From Clostridiales bacterium (lineage in GTDB: Bacteria; Bacillota; Clostridia; TANB77; CAG-508): a DNA stretch of 28,095 nucleotides. Below are positions 9,108-15,350 of the stretch, piece after piece. Both the position numbers and the translations under genes were made by a program. Numbering within the stretch: the first letter of the stretch is position 1; each line of letters starts with the position of its first letter. Below the pieces are notes generated by a model. That model did not search any database. It had not been told where the DNA came from and worked only from the letters and a program-made list of their open reading frames with translations. The stretch spans positions 1 to 28,095 of the forward strand of contig DXVF01000001.1 of the NCBI GenBank assembly GCA_019417465.1, in the 5' to 3' direction.

Positions 9108-9135
9108 ATTATACTCATATTTCTTACTTTGTCAA
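9108..9135 (-). promoter_or_regulatory. Sigma-A promoter of the ctsR operon
   Basis: On the minus strand, TTGACA (9135-9130), a 16-nt spacer, then TATAAT (9113-9108). Both hexamers are consensus. The -35 lies inside the palindrome at 9130-9149 that also contains the -35 of the divergent promoter. Confidence 0.88.
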
Positions 9136-9149
9136 TACCTTTATTGACA
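9130..9149. promoter_or_regulatory. Palindrome shared by two divergent -35 elements
   Basis: TGTCAATA, CCTT, TATTGACA: a perfect 8-bp inverted repeat with a 4-bp centre. Each arm supplies one TTGACA hexamer, the left arm for ctsR (minus) and the right arm for the plus-strand gene at 9218. The polymerases on the two promoters should exclude each other, or a single palindrome-binding regulator could govern both. Confidence 0.75.
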
Positions 9150-9172
9150 TTTTTTCTGTTTTATGTTAATAT
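9144..9172 (+). promoter_or_regulatory. Sigma-A promoter of the gene at 9218
   Basis: TTGACA (9144-9149), exact 17-nt spacer, TAATAT (9167-9172). A 5' leader of about 38 nt then precedes the ATG at 9218, with AGAAAGGATG as the likely ribosome site. Confidence 0.8.
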
Positions 9173-9217
9173 CTTAGAACAGCTTTGCTGAATACTTAGA
9201 AAGGATGTGTATTCTTT

Positions 9218-9562
9218 ATGGAATACTATACGTCTATTGATCCCATCTCTATCTCAAAAAACTTTACAGGACTATTTCTCACCAAGTGGGAGGATGGCAT
9301 GTGGGTTTTGAAGCTCTTCGAAGATGGTAATCTCATCGATTATGTCGACAATATCGATCCAGAGGAAGTTTCTATTGATGGAATAGTCTCTAGATATCTT
9401 TCTTCTCTCGAAGATGATTCCACTAAAATGGAACTCTATGTAGACAGTTATATCTCTGATGAATTCGAGAGAAACCTCGAAGAATTTCCTTTTGAGGATA
9501 TTGATCTCTTTGCAGATGATGATTACGATGATTTTATCCAATCACCTCAGGGAGCGTGCTGA
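9218..9562 (+). CDS. Acidic protein of unknown function
   Basis: Not recognised. A 114-residue soluble, strongly acidic protein whose tail is an Asp/Glu/Phe-rich run (FPFEDIDLFADDDYDDF). No signal peptide, membrane segment or Cys motif is seen. It has its own consensus promoter and a strong terminator at 9651, so it is a monocistronic unit. Two sampled lines give roughly 42 percent GC with many ATC, CTC and GAC codons, unlike its neighbours, which suggests transfer or unusual expression demands. The in-frame end (QSPQGAC) looks unnatural. The +1 frame continues as HLRERAEIEAELEDEA to a stop at 9592-9594, matching the acidic character, so a frameshift or an overlapping small frame is possible. 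Confidence 0.75.
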   Translation: MEYYTSIDPISISKNFTGLFLTKWEDGMWVLKLFEDGNLIDYVDNIDPEEVSIDGIVSRYLSSLEDDSTKMELYVDSYISDEFERNLEEFPFEDIDLFADDDYDDFIQSPQGAC

Positions 9563-9650
9563 GATCGAAGCAGAACTTGAGGACGAAGCCTGAAGATGTG
9601 TTTACAAGATTCTGTGACAACTGATTTTTTGACAGACGTAAAGCCTTTTA

Positions 9651-9682
9651 GCAGGTGTGGTTTTTTCCACACCTGCGTTTTT
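9651..9682. terminator. Strong terminator between converging genes
   Basis: GCAGGTGTGG (9651-9660), loop of six T, CCACACCTGC (9667-9676), then GTTTTTGC. A perfect 10-bp GC-rich stem. It ends the 9218 transcript and may also stop the converging small gene 9689-9853, although that side lacks a good U-run. Confidence 0.88.
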
Positions 9683-9688
9683 GCTTTT

Positions 9689-9853
9689 TTATGGTTTATT
9701 TTTTTTGGTCATATTATCCATATCTTCTGCTCTTTCTTTTTGTCTAGCAAGTGTCAACCAAGCAAAATAAGAAGAGACAAATTCGCCATATTTAGTAGCA
9801 TCTTCTCTCTCTCCTATTTCATTTTTTAATCTATTTACTTCTTTATCATCCAT
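9689..9853 (-). CDS. Small hypothetical protein, 54 residues
   Basis: A short gene with a good ribosome site (GAGAGGTG, about 9 nt before the ATG at 9853). The product is charged and begins MDDKEVNRLKNEIGERED. A middle stretch is more hydrophobic (FVSSYFAWLTLA), and the end is Lys-rich (MTKKNKP). It could form a single amphipathic helix. I do not recognise it. It lies between the terminator at 9651 and the HAD gene and points toward the terminator. Support is the start signal and the clean frame. Confidence 0.55.
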   Translation of the reverse strand: MDDKEVNRLKNEIGEREDATKYGEFVSSYFAWLTLARQKERAEDMDNMTKKNKP

Positions 9854-9951
9854 ATAACATGCACCTCTCTTTTATAATTATGTACATGTTATAGTTTATT
9901 ATACTTTTATAATACTATTTGATATTAAGTTTTTACTTTTATAAAATTTTT

Positions 9952-10836
9952 TTAATTATTGGTTGATATTACATACTCTTCTATTGCTTCTGCTACACCA
10001 TCTGAATTATTATCTGCAACAACTTTATTTCCATATTTTTTGACATATTCTGCACTATTTCCCATTGCAATTCCAAGACTTGCGTTTTGTAGCATTTCTT
10101 TGTCGTTTACATTATCTCCTATTGTTACAACTTCATTTTCTAAAATATTTAACCTATTCATCAAGACTTTAATTGCATTCCATTTATTTACATCATTTTT
10201 AGTAATTTCAGTATAATAATATTTTATTTCTATATCCTCATTATTTACTTTTATCATTTTTCTAGACATATGTCCCACATCTAATACATCTATATCATTT
10301 ATCTGCCTTAATTTTTGTATTATTCGATTAAAAATAGATAAATTATCATCATATATAGTGACTTTTATATAATTATTGCTATCATTATTCTTCACAAAAT
10401 TATATACATCATCTACTAGTTTTATATTAGTCTGATATTTGCTATTTATTTTTTCATTCTCCTGTTTATAAAACAAAGCACTATATTCTATTGTTCTTGT
10501 TAGTATTTCTGTTTCTGTATAAATATTATAATATATACTGTTTTGCTCACATGTTTCTATTATTTCTAAAATTTTTTCTTTTGCTATAAATTTATTGTAT
10601 AAAATTTTATCATTTTTCATATCATATAAAATAGCACCATTACCACATATACTATAATTTTCTGAGTTTATTTCTTTCGCAAAACTTTTAACAGATGTTA
10701 TATGCCTACCAGATGCTATTATAACTTCAATCCCATTATCTTTTGCTTTTTTTATTGCATTTTTATTTTTATTAGATATTTGACCATATGAATTTAATAA
10801 TGTTCCATCCAAATCTATTGCTATTAGTTTATACAT
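9952..10836 (-). CDS. Cof-type HAD-superfamily phosphatase
   Basis: HAD-IIB (Cof/YidA-like) sugar-phosphate or nucleotide phosphatase, 294 residues. Motif I is DLDGTLL (residues 8-14), with the nucleophile Asp and general acid Asp. Motif II is ASGR (about 41-44), motif III the Lys in VNKWNAIKVL (about 218), and motif IV GDNVNDKEML (about 243-252) with metal-binding Asp residues. The alpha/beta cap domain lies between motifs II and III. The ribosome site is GGGAG. It appears monocistronic. The natural substrate cannot be predicted; these enzymes are commonly promiscuous. Confidence 0.92.
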   Translation of the reverse strand: MYKLIAIDLDGTLLNSYGQISNKNKNAIKKAKDNGIEVIIASGRHITSVKSFAKEINSENYSICGNGAILYDMKNDKILYNKFIAKEKILEIIETCEQNSIYYNIYTETEILTRTIEYSALFYKQENEKINSKYQTNIKLVDDVYNFVKNNDSNNYIKVTIYDDNLSIFNRIIQKLRQINDIDVLDVGHMSRKMIKVNNEDIEIKYYYTEITKNDVNKWNAIKVLMNRLNILENEVVTIGDNVNDKEMLQNASLGIAMGNSAEYVKKYGNKVVADNNSDGVAEAIEEYVISTNN

Positions 10837-11032
10837 ATATTTTCTCCCATATTTACTTTTTTATCATTATTTTATAATTCTATTATACTTTAATTTTTAT
10901 TTCAACAAAATTTATCAAAAATTTCCAGTTTAAAAAATTAATATCTGCATAACATATATAATGTGAAAAGACAAACTGCTTTTTCACAAAGATAAAAATA
11001 AAATAAAACACGTTCTATAGGAGGTGAAAAAT

Positions 11033-11245
11033 ATGGCAAACTCATCAAGCAACAGTAATTATAAAGTAGTTCCAGAAGCTACAGAAGCTTTAAATAAATT
11101 CAAATATGAAGTAGCTTCAGAAGTTGGTGTTAACTTAAAAGAAGGTTATAATGGTGACTTATCATCAAGAGACGCTGGTAGAATCGGTGGTAATATGGTA
11201 AGAAAATTAATCCAACAAGCTGAAAGTCAAATGGCTAACAAATAG
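11033..11245 (+). CDS. Alpha/beta-type small acid-soluble spore protein
   Basis: DNA-binding SASP that saturates the chromosome in the spore core and protects it from UV and heat; 70 residues. Both family blocks are clear. The germination-protease site region is KFKYEVASEVGV (about residues 23-34), and the C-terminal signature is GYNGDLSSRDAGRIGGNMVRKLI. An in-frame GTG at 11024 lies inside the ribosome site TAGGAGGTG, so the ATG at 11033 is the start. Forespore sigma-G control is expected from the family; I could not pick a clear sigma-G -35/-10 pair. A terminator follows at 11342. This is direct evidence of a spore former. Confidence 0.95.
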   Translation: MANSSSNSNYKVVPEATEALNKFKYEVASEVGVNLKEGYNGDLSSRDAGRIGGNMVRKLIQQAESQMANK

Positions 11246-11341
11246 TTTTTGTACTAATATAGTTTAGTATATAAATTATTAACATCTAGCAGGAATATTT
11301 TTCTTGATTTTATGCATACTCTTTTTATATGAGCATACATA

Positions 11342-11373
11342 AAGGCAGGAATTGTGTTCCTGCCTTGTTATTT
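11342..11373 (+). terminator. Terminator after the SASP gene
   Basis: AAGGCAGGAA (11342-11351), loop TTGTG, TTCCTGCCTT (11357-11366), then a T-rich tail (GTTATTTATTT). A perfect 10-bp stem. A second GCAGGAA at 11289-11295 could in principle compete for the right arm. Confidence 0.82.
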
Positions 11374-11404
11374 ATTTAATATTTTCTTCTATTATTACAT
11401 TAAT

Positions 11405-11662
11405 TCATACTTTGCTTTTACTATTTGATGAAACTAAATGATTAACACATTTTTTGCATACATATATATTATTATATATTTGCAAATTTTTTTTATTTCC
11501 ACAAAATACACAACTGTTTTCGTGCTTTTTTAAAGTTAATGATTTTCCATCTATGTGTAATTCTAATGCGTCTTTTTCTTTAATATTATTAATATCTCTC
11601 CATTCTTTTGGAAGAACAACTCTACCTAATTCATCAATTCTCCTAACAATATATGCATCCAT
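11405..11662 (-). CDS. AbrB-family transition-state regulator with zinc ribbon
   Basis: DNA-binding regulator of the AbrB/SpoVT swapped-hairpin family, 85 residues. The N-terminal half has the family pattern VRRIDELGRVVLPKEWRD (about 6-23) followed by EKDALELHIDG. The C-terminal half carries two Cys pairs (CVFC and CKKC), as in clostridial AbrB proteins. AbrB proteins repress post-exponential and sporulation genes and, in other spore formers, are themselves repressed by Spo0A. Ribosome site AAAGGGG, with its own consensus promoter at 11714-11742. Its place among SASP and Spo0A-like genes fits a developmental role. Confidence 0.88.
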   Translation of the reverse strand: MDAYIVRRIDELGRVVLPKEWRDINNIKEKDALELHIDGKSLTLKKHENSCVFCGNKKNLQIYNNIYVCKKCVNHLVSSNSKSKV

Positions 11663-11713
11663 AAAATTGACCCCTTTCGCATTAATTCGAGAAAATATAC
11701 CTTTTCTTTACAT

Positions 11714-11742
11714 ATTTTACCAAATTAGGTTAGTTTTGTCAA
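11714..11742 (-). promoter_or_regulatory. Sigma-A promoter of the AbrB-like gene
   Basis: On the minus strand TTGACA (11742-11737), 17-nt spacer, TAAAAT (11719-11714), about 50 nt before the start codon. Confidence 0.8.
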
Positions 11743-11755
11743 TCCATTGGTTGAA

Positions 11756-12073
11756 TTATATTAACGTATTTATTATATCGTTTATACTATTTACATTGTT
11801 TTTAATTTTATTTATCTTTTCTATAATTACATCTGAATTATTTGTTATACCTTTTAATATAAAATCTGTTGAATATCCAGTTTTTTCAGATATTTCTATA
11901 ATTTTTTCTATCGATAATCCTTTTTTCCCAACAATTATTCTTCCTAAATGCTGACCACTTATATTTATTAATTTTGCAAAATCTTCTTTGGTCATCTTTT
12001 TTTCATTTCTTATAAATTCAATTCTTTTTCCTATATCCTTTTTTATTACTTCTTTTTTCTCCAATTTCATCAC
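11756..12073 (-). CDS. XRE-type helix-turn-helix regulator
   Basis: About 105 residues. A Cro/C1-type HTH covers roughly residues 14-70 (IGKRIEFIRNEKKMTKEDFAKLI, then SGQHLGRIIVGKKGLSIEKIIEISEKTG), followed by a short Asn/Ile-rich helical tail likely used in dimerisation. It is divergent from the response regulator at 12183, with about 110 nt between them, so it may regulate that gene or itself. The start is uncertain: GTG at 12073 and ATG at 12070 are adjacent, and the only purine block (AGGTG) abuts them, so initiation may be weak or leaderless. Its target is unknown. Confidence 0.82.
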   Translation of the reverse strand: MMKLEKKEVIKKDIGKRIEFIRNEKKMTKEDFAKLINISGQHLGRIIVGKKGLSIEKIIEISEKTGYSTDFILKGITNNSDVIIEKINKIKNNVNSINDIINTLI

Positions 12074-12140
12074 CTATAAAAATATAATCTATTAAGCAAA
12101 AATCTTATGATGAATAAGTCATAAATTTATTGTAGATTTT

Positions 12141-12147
12141 TGTCGAT
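12141..12147 (+). promoter_or_regulatory. Possible 0A-like box upstream of the Spo0A-like gene
   Basis: TGTCGAT differs at one base from the Spo0A recognition heptamer TGTCGAA. It lies 36 nt before the ATG and just upstream of a possible -10 (TATGAT, 12156-12161) that lacks a good -35, a layout suited to activator-dependent or self-regulated transcription. One 7-mer is weak evidence. Confidence 0.35.
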
Positions 12148-12182
12148 TATTGTGTTATGATTTATAAAAAAGGTGAAAATAT

Positions 12183-12947
12183 ATGGAACAAAAAATCAAG
12201 ATTATACTTCTCGAAGATAATAATGAAGAAAGTAAAATATTTCAAAATTTTATAAATAAACGAAATGATATAACATTAGTATCTAAAACTAAATCTAGTG
12301 ATGAAGCTCTAATTTTAGTAGAAAAACACTCTCCAGATGCAATAATTCTAGACTTAGAGTTACATGAAGGTAAAGGCTCTGGTTTTGACTTTTTGCATAA
12401 TCTGAAAAATTTATCATTACATTATAAACCTTTAATTATTGTAACTACTAATATTGCATCAAATATAATATACGACAAACTTCACAAAGATTTTGTTGAT
12501 TTAATTTTTTACAAAAAACAATCAGATTATTCTCCAAAATTAGTCATAGATACTTTAGTTTTATTAGCACATGAACCATGCAAACAAACTACAGTACTTA
12601 ATTCTTCTCCAGAAGAAAAAAATTTAGAGATTCGTAATAAAATTAATAAAGAATTAGATTTAATTGGTATAAGCTACAAACTTAAAGGTAGAGAATATCT
12701 TTTTGAAGGAATTTACTATTTACTTACAGACGATAATCCTAACATTTCTGTATTTCAATATTTATCTAATCATTATAAATTATTAACTAGTAGTATAAGT
12801 CGTGCTATTCAAACATCTATTAACCATACTTGGAGAACCTCTTCAATCGAAGACTTACGAATTAATTATACAGCTCAAATAAATTATAATACTGGAGTTC
12901 CAACTCCTACTGAATTTATATATTATATAGTAAATAAATTAAAATAA
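12183..12947 (+). CDS. Response regulator with Spo0A-type output domain
   Basis: 254 residues. The N-terminal receiver has the acidic pocket LLEDN (about 9-13), phospho-acceptor Asp57 in IILDLEL, Thr in VTTN (about 89) and Lys in YKKQ (about 113). The C-terminal domain (about 150-254) follows the Spo0A output pattern: a short LIGISYKLKG start, SRAIQTSINHTW as the likely recognition helix, and PTPTEFIYYIVNKLK at the end, like PTNSEFIALIADKLR in Spo0A. The receiver and the middle of the output domain are diverged, so it may be a paralogue rather than the master Spo0A. The start has AAAGGTG 6 nt upstream. A terminator follows, and a micro-ORF and a GHKL kinase come next. Confidence 0.85.
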   Translation: MEQKIKIILLEDNNEESKIFQNFINKRNDITLVSKTKSSDEALILVEKHSPDAIILDLELHEGKGSGFDFLHNLKNLSLHYKPLIIVTTNIASNIIYDKLHKDFVDLIFYKKQSDYSPKLVIDTLVLLAHEPCKQTTVLNSSPEEKNLEIRNKINKELDLIGISYKLKGREYLFEGIYYLLTDDNPNISVFQYLSNHYKLLTSSISRAIQTSINHTWRTSSIEDLRINYTAQINYNTGVPTPTEFIYYIVNKLK

Positions 12948-12984
12948 CGACATTTATCCACATTTTTCTTATTTAAATGCATTC

Positions 12985-13025
12985 AAAATACCACCTAAAA
13001 CATTCTGTTTAGGTGGTATTTTAAA
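12985..13025 (+). terminator. Terminator after the Spo0A-like gene
   Basis: AAAATACCACCTAAA (12985-12999), 8-nt loop, TTTAGGTGGTATTTT (13008-13022): a perfect 15-bp stem followed by a short A/T-rich tail that merges into the next inverted repeat. Confidence 0.85.
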
Positions 13026-13054
13026 TTTATATATGTGTTCATATATAAATTTAA
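13021..13054. repeat. Perfect 15-bp palindrome before the micro-ORF
   Basis: TTAAATTTATATATG (13021-13035), TGTT, then its exact reverse complement (13040-13054). It directly abuts the preceding terminator and ends 17 nt before the micro-ORF start codon. It could be an operator for a dimeric regulator or an RNA hairpin in the leader. It is all AT except for one G/C pair near the loop, so chance is more likely than for a GC-rich repeat. Confidence 0.7.
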
Positions 13055-13071
13055 AATAAGGATGTGAGATT

Positions 13072-13122
13072 ATGGATTGGTGGACAGAATTAATGAAAGC
13101 TTTATCTTACTGGTCTAGATAA
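13072..13122 (+). CDS. 16-residue Trp-rich micro-ORF
   Basis: ATG at 13072 with a good ribosome site AAGGATGTGAG about 5 nt upstream encodes MDWWTELMKALSYWSR and stops at TAA 13120-13122. It has three Trp in 16 residues, including a tandem pair, and zero net charge, and could form an amphipathic helix. It sits between a Spo0A-like regulator and an AgrC-like sensor kinase, with a terminator hairpin starting 17 nt after its stop. Readings, in no proven order: a leader peptide for ribosome-mediated attenuation, as in trpL, which also has tandem Trp; a secreted signal or modulin-like peptide sensed by the kinase; or a chance frame. The start signal and placement argue against chance. Confidence 0.45.
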   Translation: MDWWTELMKALSYWSR

Positions 13123-13139
13123 TTCAAACATAATTAAAT

Positions 13140-13197
13140 AAGTAGTTAATTAAAGGATTATTCTTGTATCTCCTAAGATTGACTACTTTTTTATTTT
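13140..13197 (+). terminator. Terminator between micro-ORF and kinase, with a competing hairpin
   Basis: AAGTAGTTAATT plus AGG (13140-13156) pairs with CCTAAGATTGACTACTT (13172-13188), with two G-U pairs and two mismatches. TTTTTATTTTC follows. A smaller alternative hairpin, TAATTAA (13131-13137) with TTAATTA (13146-13152), would use the left arm and so could act as an antiterminator. Because of this hairpin, the kinase frame should not start at the TTG at 13164. Confidence 0.65.
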
Positions 13198-13241
13198 CAT
13201 ATACAATATTTCATATTATTATTAACTTATGGAGTGTTTAT

Positions 13242-14729
13242 ATGGATCATATTGATTATTTAAATATTTTATTGAAATATACTTTTATAAATTTAATCAT
13301 ATGCTACTTATATATTAAAATATCTAATTTCAAATTATTAACTATAAAGAATAAATTAATAATTTTTTTAACTTGTATCATATTATCTATAATGATATCT
13401 CTTTGTAGTACATTTATTAATCCTTCATATACGCTTATAGCTTCCTATTTTACATTAAGCTTTTTATATACTTATATAACTAAATATAATATACACTATT
13501 CTATAGTTGTTACTTTTATCGCATCAGCAATCACAATTACTATATATGAAATAACTATATTTATTTCACTTCTTATATGTTTACCATTACTTCATTTAGA
13601 TAGTAGAAACCCTCTCATTCTAGTTTTTGGTATTTTGCTTGAAATAGTTTTAGTATTTTTTATTTTTAAATTTAAAAGATTCAAAAATGGCTTTTCTTTT
13701 TTAAAATATAGAGAACATTCATCTAATTTAGCTATATTTTTATCTGGTACTGTAATATTAATTGTTACTAATTTAGGAAATTACATAAGCAATTTTATAA
13801 ATGAATTTTCTTTATTAGGGTTAACTCTAATTTTATTAAGTATGTTCATATGGATAAAAGAAAAAATCACTTTGCATTATAAAAGTTTATTGGTTAAAGA
13901 TACAATCCAAAACTTACAAAATAAATTAGATGAACAAATACATATAAACGAAACTATGAAAGATGAAATAGAGAAACTTTCCATAATAAATCATAAATTC
14001 AGTAGTAGAATATCTGCTTTAGAATTATATGTAGAAAAGTTATCATATAAATCAAATAACAATATTAAAATAAACAATGATATCGTGGAATCAAAAAAAT
14101 TAATCAAAAGTTTATCTATCGAATTTTCCAATGAAATGCAGACAACCTTTAGAAGTACTTTTCTTATTAATAAAACTGGTATTTTAAATATAGATAATAT
14201 ATTAGAATATTTTGAACTAGAATGTAGAAACAAAAATATTTCTTTTAATGTTATTGTAAAGTCAAACATCCAATATGCAGTAAAAAAAGCTATTGCTTTA
14301 AATCTGTTAGAAACTTTAATTGCAGATACAGTAAATAATGCTATAATCGCTATAAATTATTCTACAAATAAAAGTCCTAAAATTTTACTTCAATTCGATG
14401 CTACTGATTGCTTTGAATTTCGCATTTATGATACTGGCATTGAATTTGAAATAGACACTCTTATTAAACTAGGTAAAGACCAAATAACTACTCACAGTTC
14501 TAGCGGTGGAAGTGGAATTGGATTTATTACAACTTTTGAAACATTAAATAAAACTAATGGAAGTTTTATTATTGAAGAATATAAGAATGATGAATCTGAA
14601 TATTCAAAATGTTTAATTTTTAAGTTTGATAATAAGGGACAGTACATCATTCGTTCTTATCGTGCTGAAGAAATCAAAAAAGAATCTAATAATGAATTGA
14701 TTGTACAAGCATTATTAACTAATATGTAG
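13242..14729 (+). CDS. AgrC-like membrane sensor histidine kinase (GHKL)
   Basis: 495 residues from ATG 13242, which has GGAG 8 nt upstream; an upstream TTG frame start lies within a terminator and is rejected. Six or seven membrane helices fill residues 5-215, a coiled-coil linker follows, then a DHp-like region with candidate phospho-acceptor His251 in INHKFSSRISALELY. The HATPase_c domain of the GHKL type has N-box NNAIIAIN (about 364) and Gly-box GGSGIGF (about 420). This is the architecture of peptide-sensing AgrC/ComD kinases, but no agrB/agrD-like genes are present. The neighbouring Spo0A-like regulator is the likely partner in place of a LytTR regulator. A terminator follows at 14774. 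Confidence 0.85.
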   Translation: MDHIDYLNILLKYTFINLIICYLYIKISNFKLLTIKNKLIIFLTCIILSIMISLCSTFINPSYTLIASYFTLSFLYTYITKYNIHYSIVVTFIASAITITIYEITIFISLLICLPLLHLDSRNPLILVFGILLEIVLVFFIFKFKRFKNGFSFLKYREHSSNLAIFLSGTVILIVTNLGNYISNFINEFSLLGLTLILLSMFIWIKEKITLHYKSLLVKDTIQNLQNKLDEQIHINETMKDEIEKLSIINHKFSSRISALELYVEKLSYKSNNNIKINNDIVESKKLIKSLSIEFSNEMQTTFRSTFLINKTGILNIDNILEYFELECRNKNISFNVIVKSNIQYAVKKAIALNLLETLIADTVNNAIIAINYSTNKSPKILLQFDATDCFEFRIYDTGIEFEIDTLIKLGKDQITTHSSSGGSGIGFITTFETLNKTNGSFIIEEYKNDESEYSKCLIFKFDNKGQYIIRSYRAEEIKKESNNELIVQALLTNM

Positions 14730-14773
14730 AGTTTTCTAGGTTTCTTTTCAATTTAGTTGAAAAATTATGTATT

Positions 14774-14806
14774 AGCACGAGCTATCTTTTTAGCTCGTGC
14801 TTTTAA
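14774..14806. terminator. Bidirectional terminator between converging genes
   Basis: AGCACGAGCTA (14774-14784), loop TCTTTT, TAGCTCGTGCT (14791-14801), then TTTAATC. A perfect 11-bp stem between the kinase (plus) and the DUF523 gene (minus). Confidence 0.88.
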
Positions 14807-14814
14807 TCTTTCTT

Positions 14815-15243
14815 TTATAATAATTTTTCTATATTAGATTCTCCTATAATTTTAACTCCATTTTTTGATAATAGATCTGCTGTTACCCCATTTCCATCTA
14901 TAAGAGACTTTGAAAATGTCCCATCGTAAATTTTTCCATATCCACAAGAAGGACTTCTTTCTTTTAAAATTGCATATTTGCATTCATAAAATTTTGCTAA
15001 TTTTAAGCTTTCTTCTGCACCTTTTCTATAATTATCTGTAACATCTTCATTTTCCTTAGTTAATACTCTATCATTTACTATCTCTGCTGGATTTCTTGGA
15101 GTTTTTAATCCTCCATATATTTCAGGGCAAACTGGAATTAAATTATATTTATCTTTTAAACTGTCTAGTTCCTTCATTGTTTCACTTTTTCCATTATATC
15201 TACAATTTATCCCCATTAAACATGCACTAATTAAGATATTCAT
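14815..15243 (-). CDS. DUF523 / TudS-like cysteine-rich protein
   Basis: 142 residues, of the DUF523 family. Members include TudS, an iron-sulfur 2-thiouracil desulfurase, so a role in removing sulfur from thiolated bases is possible but not shown here. Family marks are ISACLMGINCRYNG at the N-terminus (Cys about 8 and 14), PVCPE (about 39) and the block RSPSCGYG (about 103-110). The frame opens with TTG at 15270; the ATG at 15243 is chosen because GAGGTG lies 8 nt upstream and the family begins just before ISACL. It stands alone between the terminator at 14774 and the broken glutamine synthetase. Confidence 0.88.
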   Translation of the reverse strand: MNILISACLMGINCRYNGKSETMKELDSLKDKYNLIPVCPEIYGGLKTPRNPAEIVNDRVLTKENEDVTDNYRKGAEESLKLAKFYECKYAILKERSPSCGYGKIYDGTFSKSLIDGNGVTADLLSKNGVKIIGESNIEKLL

Positions 15244-15350
15244 AGTACTAACACCTCTCTTTTTGACCAAACAAGGATGAAGAATTTTAAGTAGTTAACA
15301 AATTAAAATTTAACCAAATCTTCGTTCCAAAATTCTACGTCCTCGCTATG

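Noticed and set aside
9272..9541. Antisense frame across the acidic gene
   Set aside because: No ribosome site, no promoter on that strand, and the plus-strand gene has consensus promoter, ribosome site and terminator.
9596..9829. Plus-strand frame across the terminator
   Set aside because: It runs through a strong terminator and over the better-supported minus-strand small gene; composition is phenylalanine-rich shadow sequence.
11276..11366. Riboswitch-like alternative pairing downstream of the SASP gene (second GCAGGAA)
   Set aside because: The competing segment is only 7 nt and lies after the coding region, so a regulatory role is not supported.
11454..11954. Long plus-strand frame opposite the AbrB-like and XRE genes
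   Set aside because: Spans two genes and their promoter on the other strand, with typical antisense composition and no ribosome site.
13164..13241. Extra N-terminal 26 codons on the kinase, starting at TTG 13164
   Set aside because: The TTG lies inside the loop of a terminator hairpin and has no ribosome site, while ATG 13242 has GGAG at good distance and begins the first membrane segment.
15271..15350. Inverted repeat AGAATTTT/AAAATTCT between the DUF523 gene and glutamine synthetase
   Set aside because: Could be a weak terminator for glutamine synthetase, but there is no U-run and the stem is interrupted.
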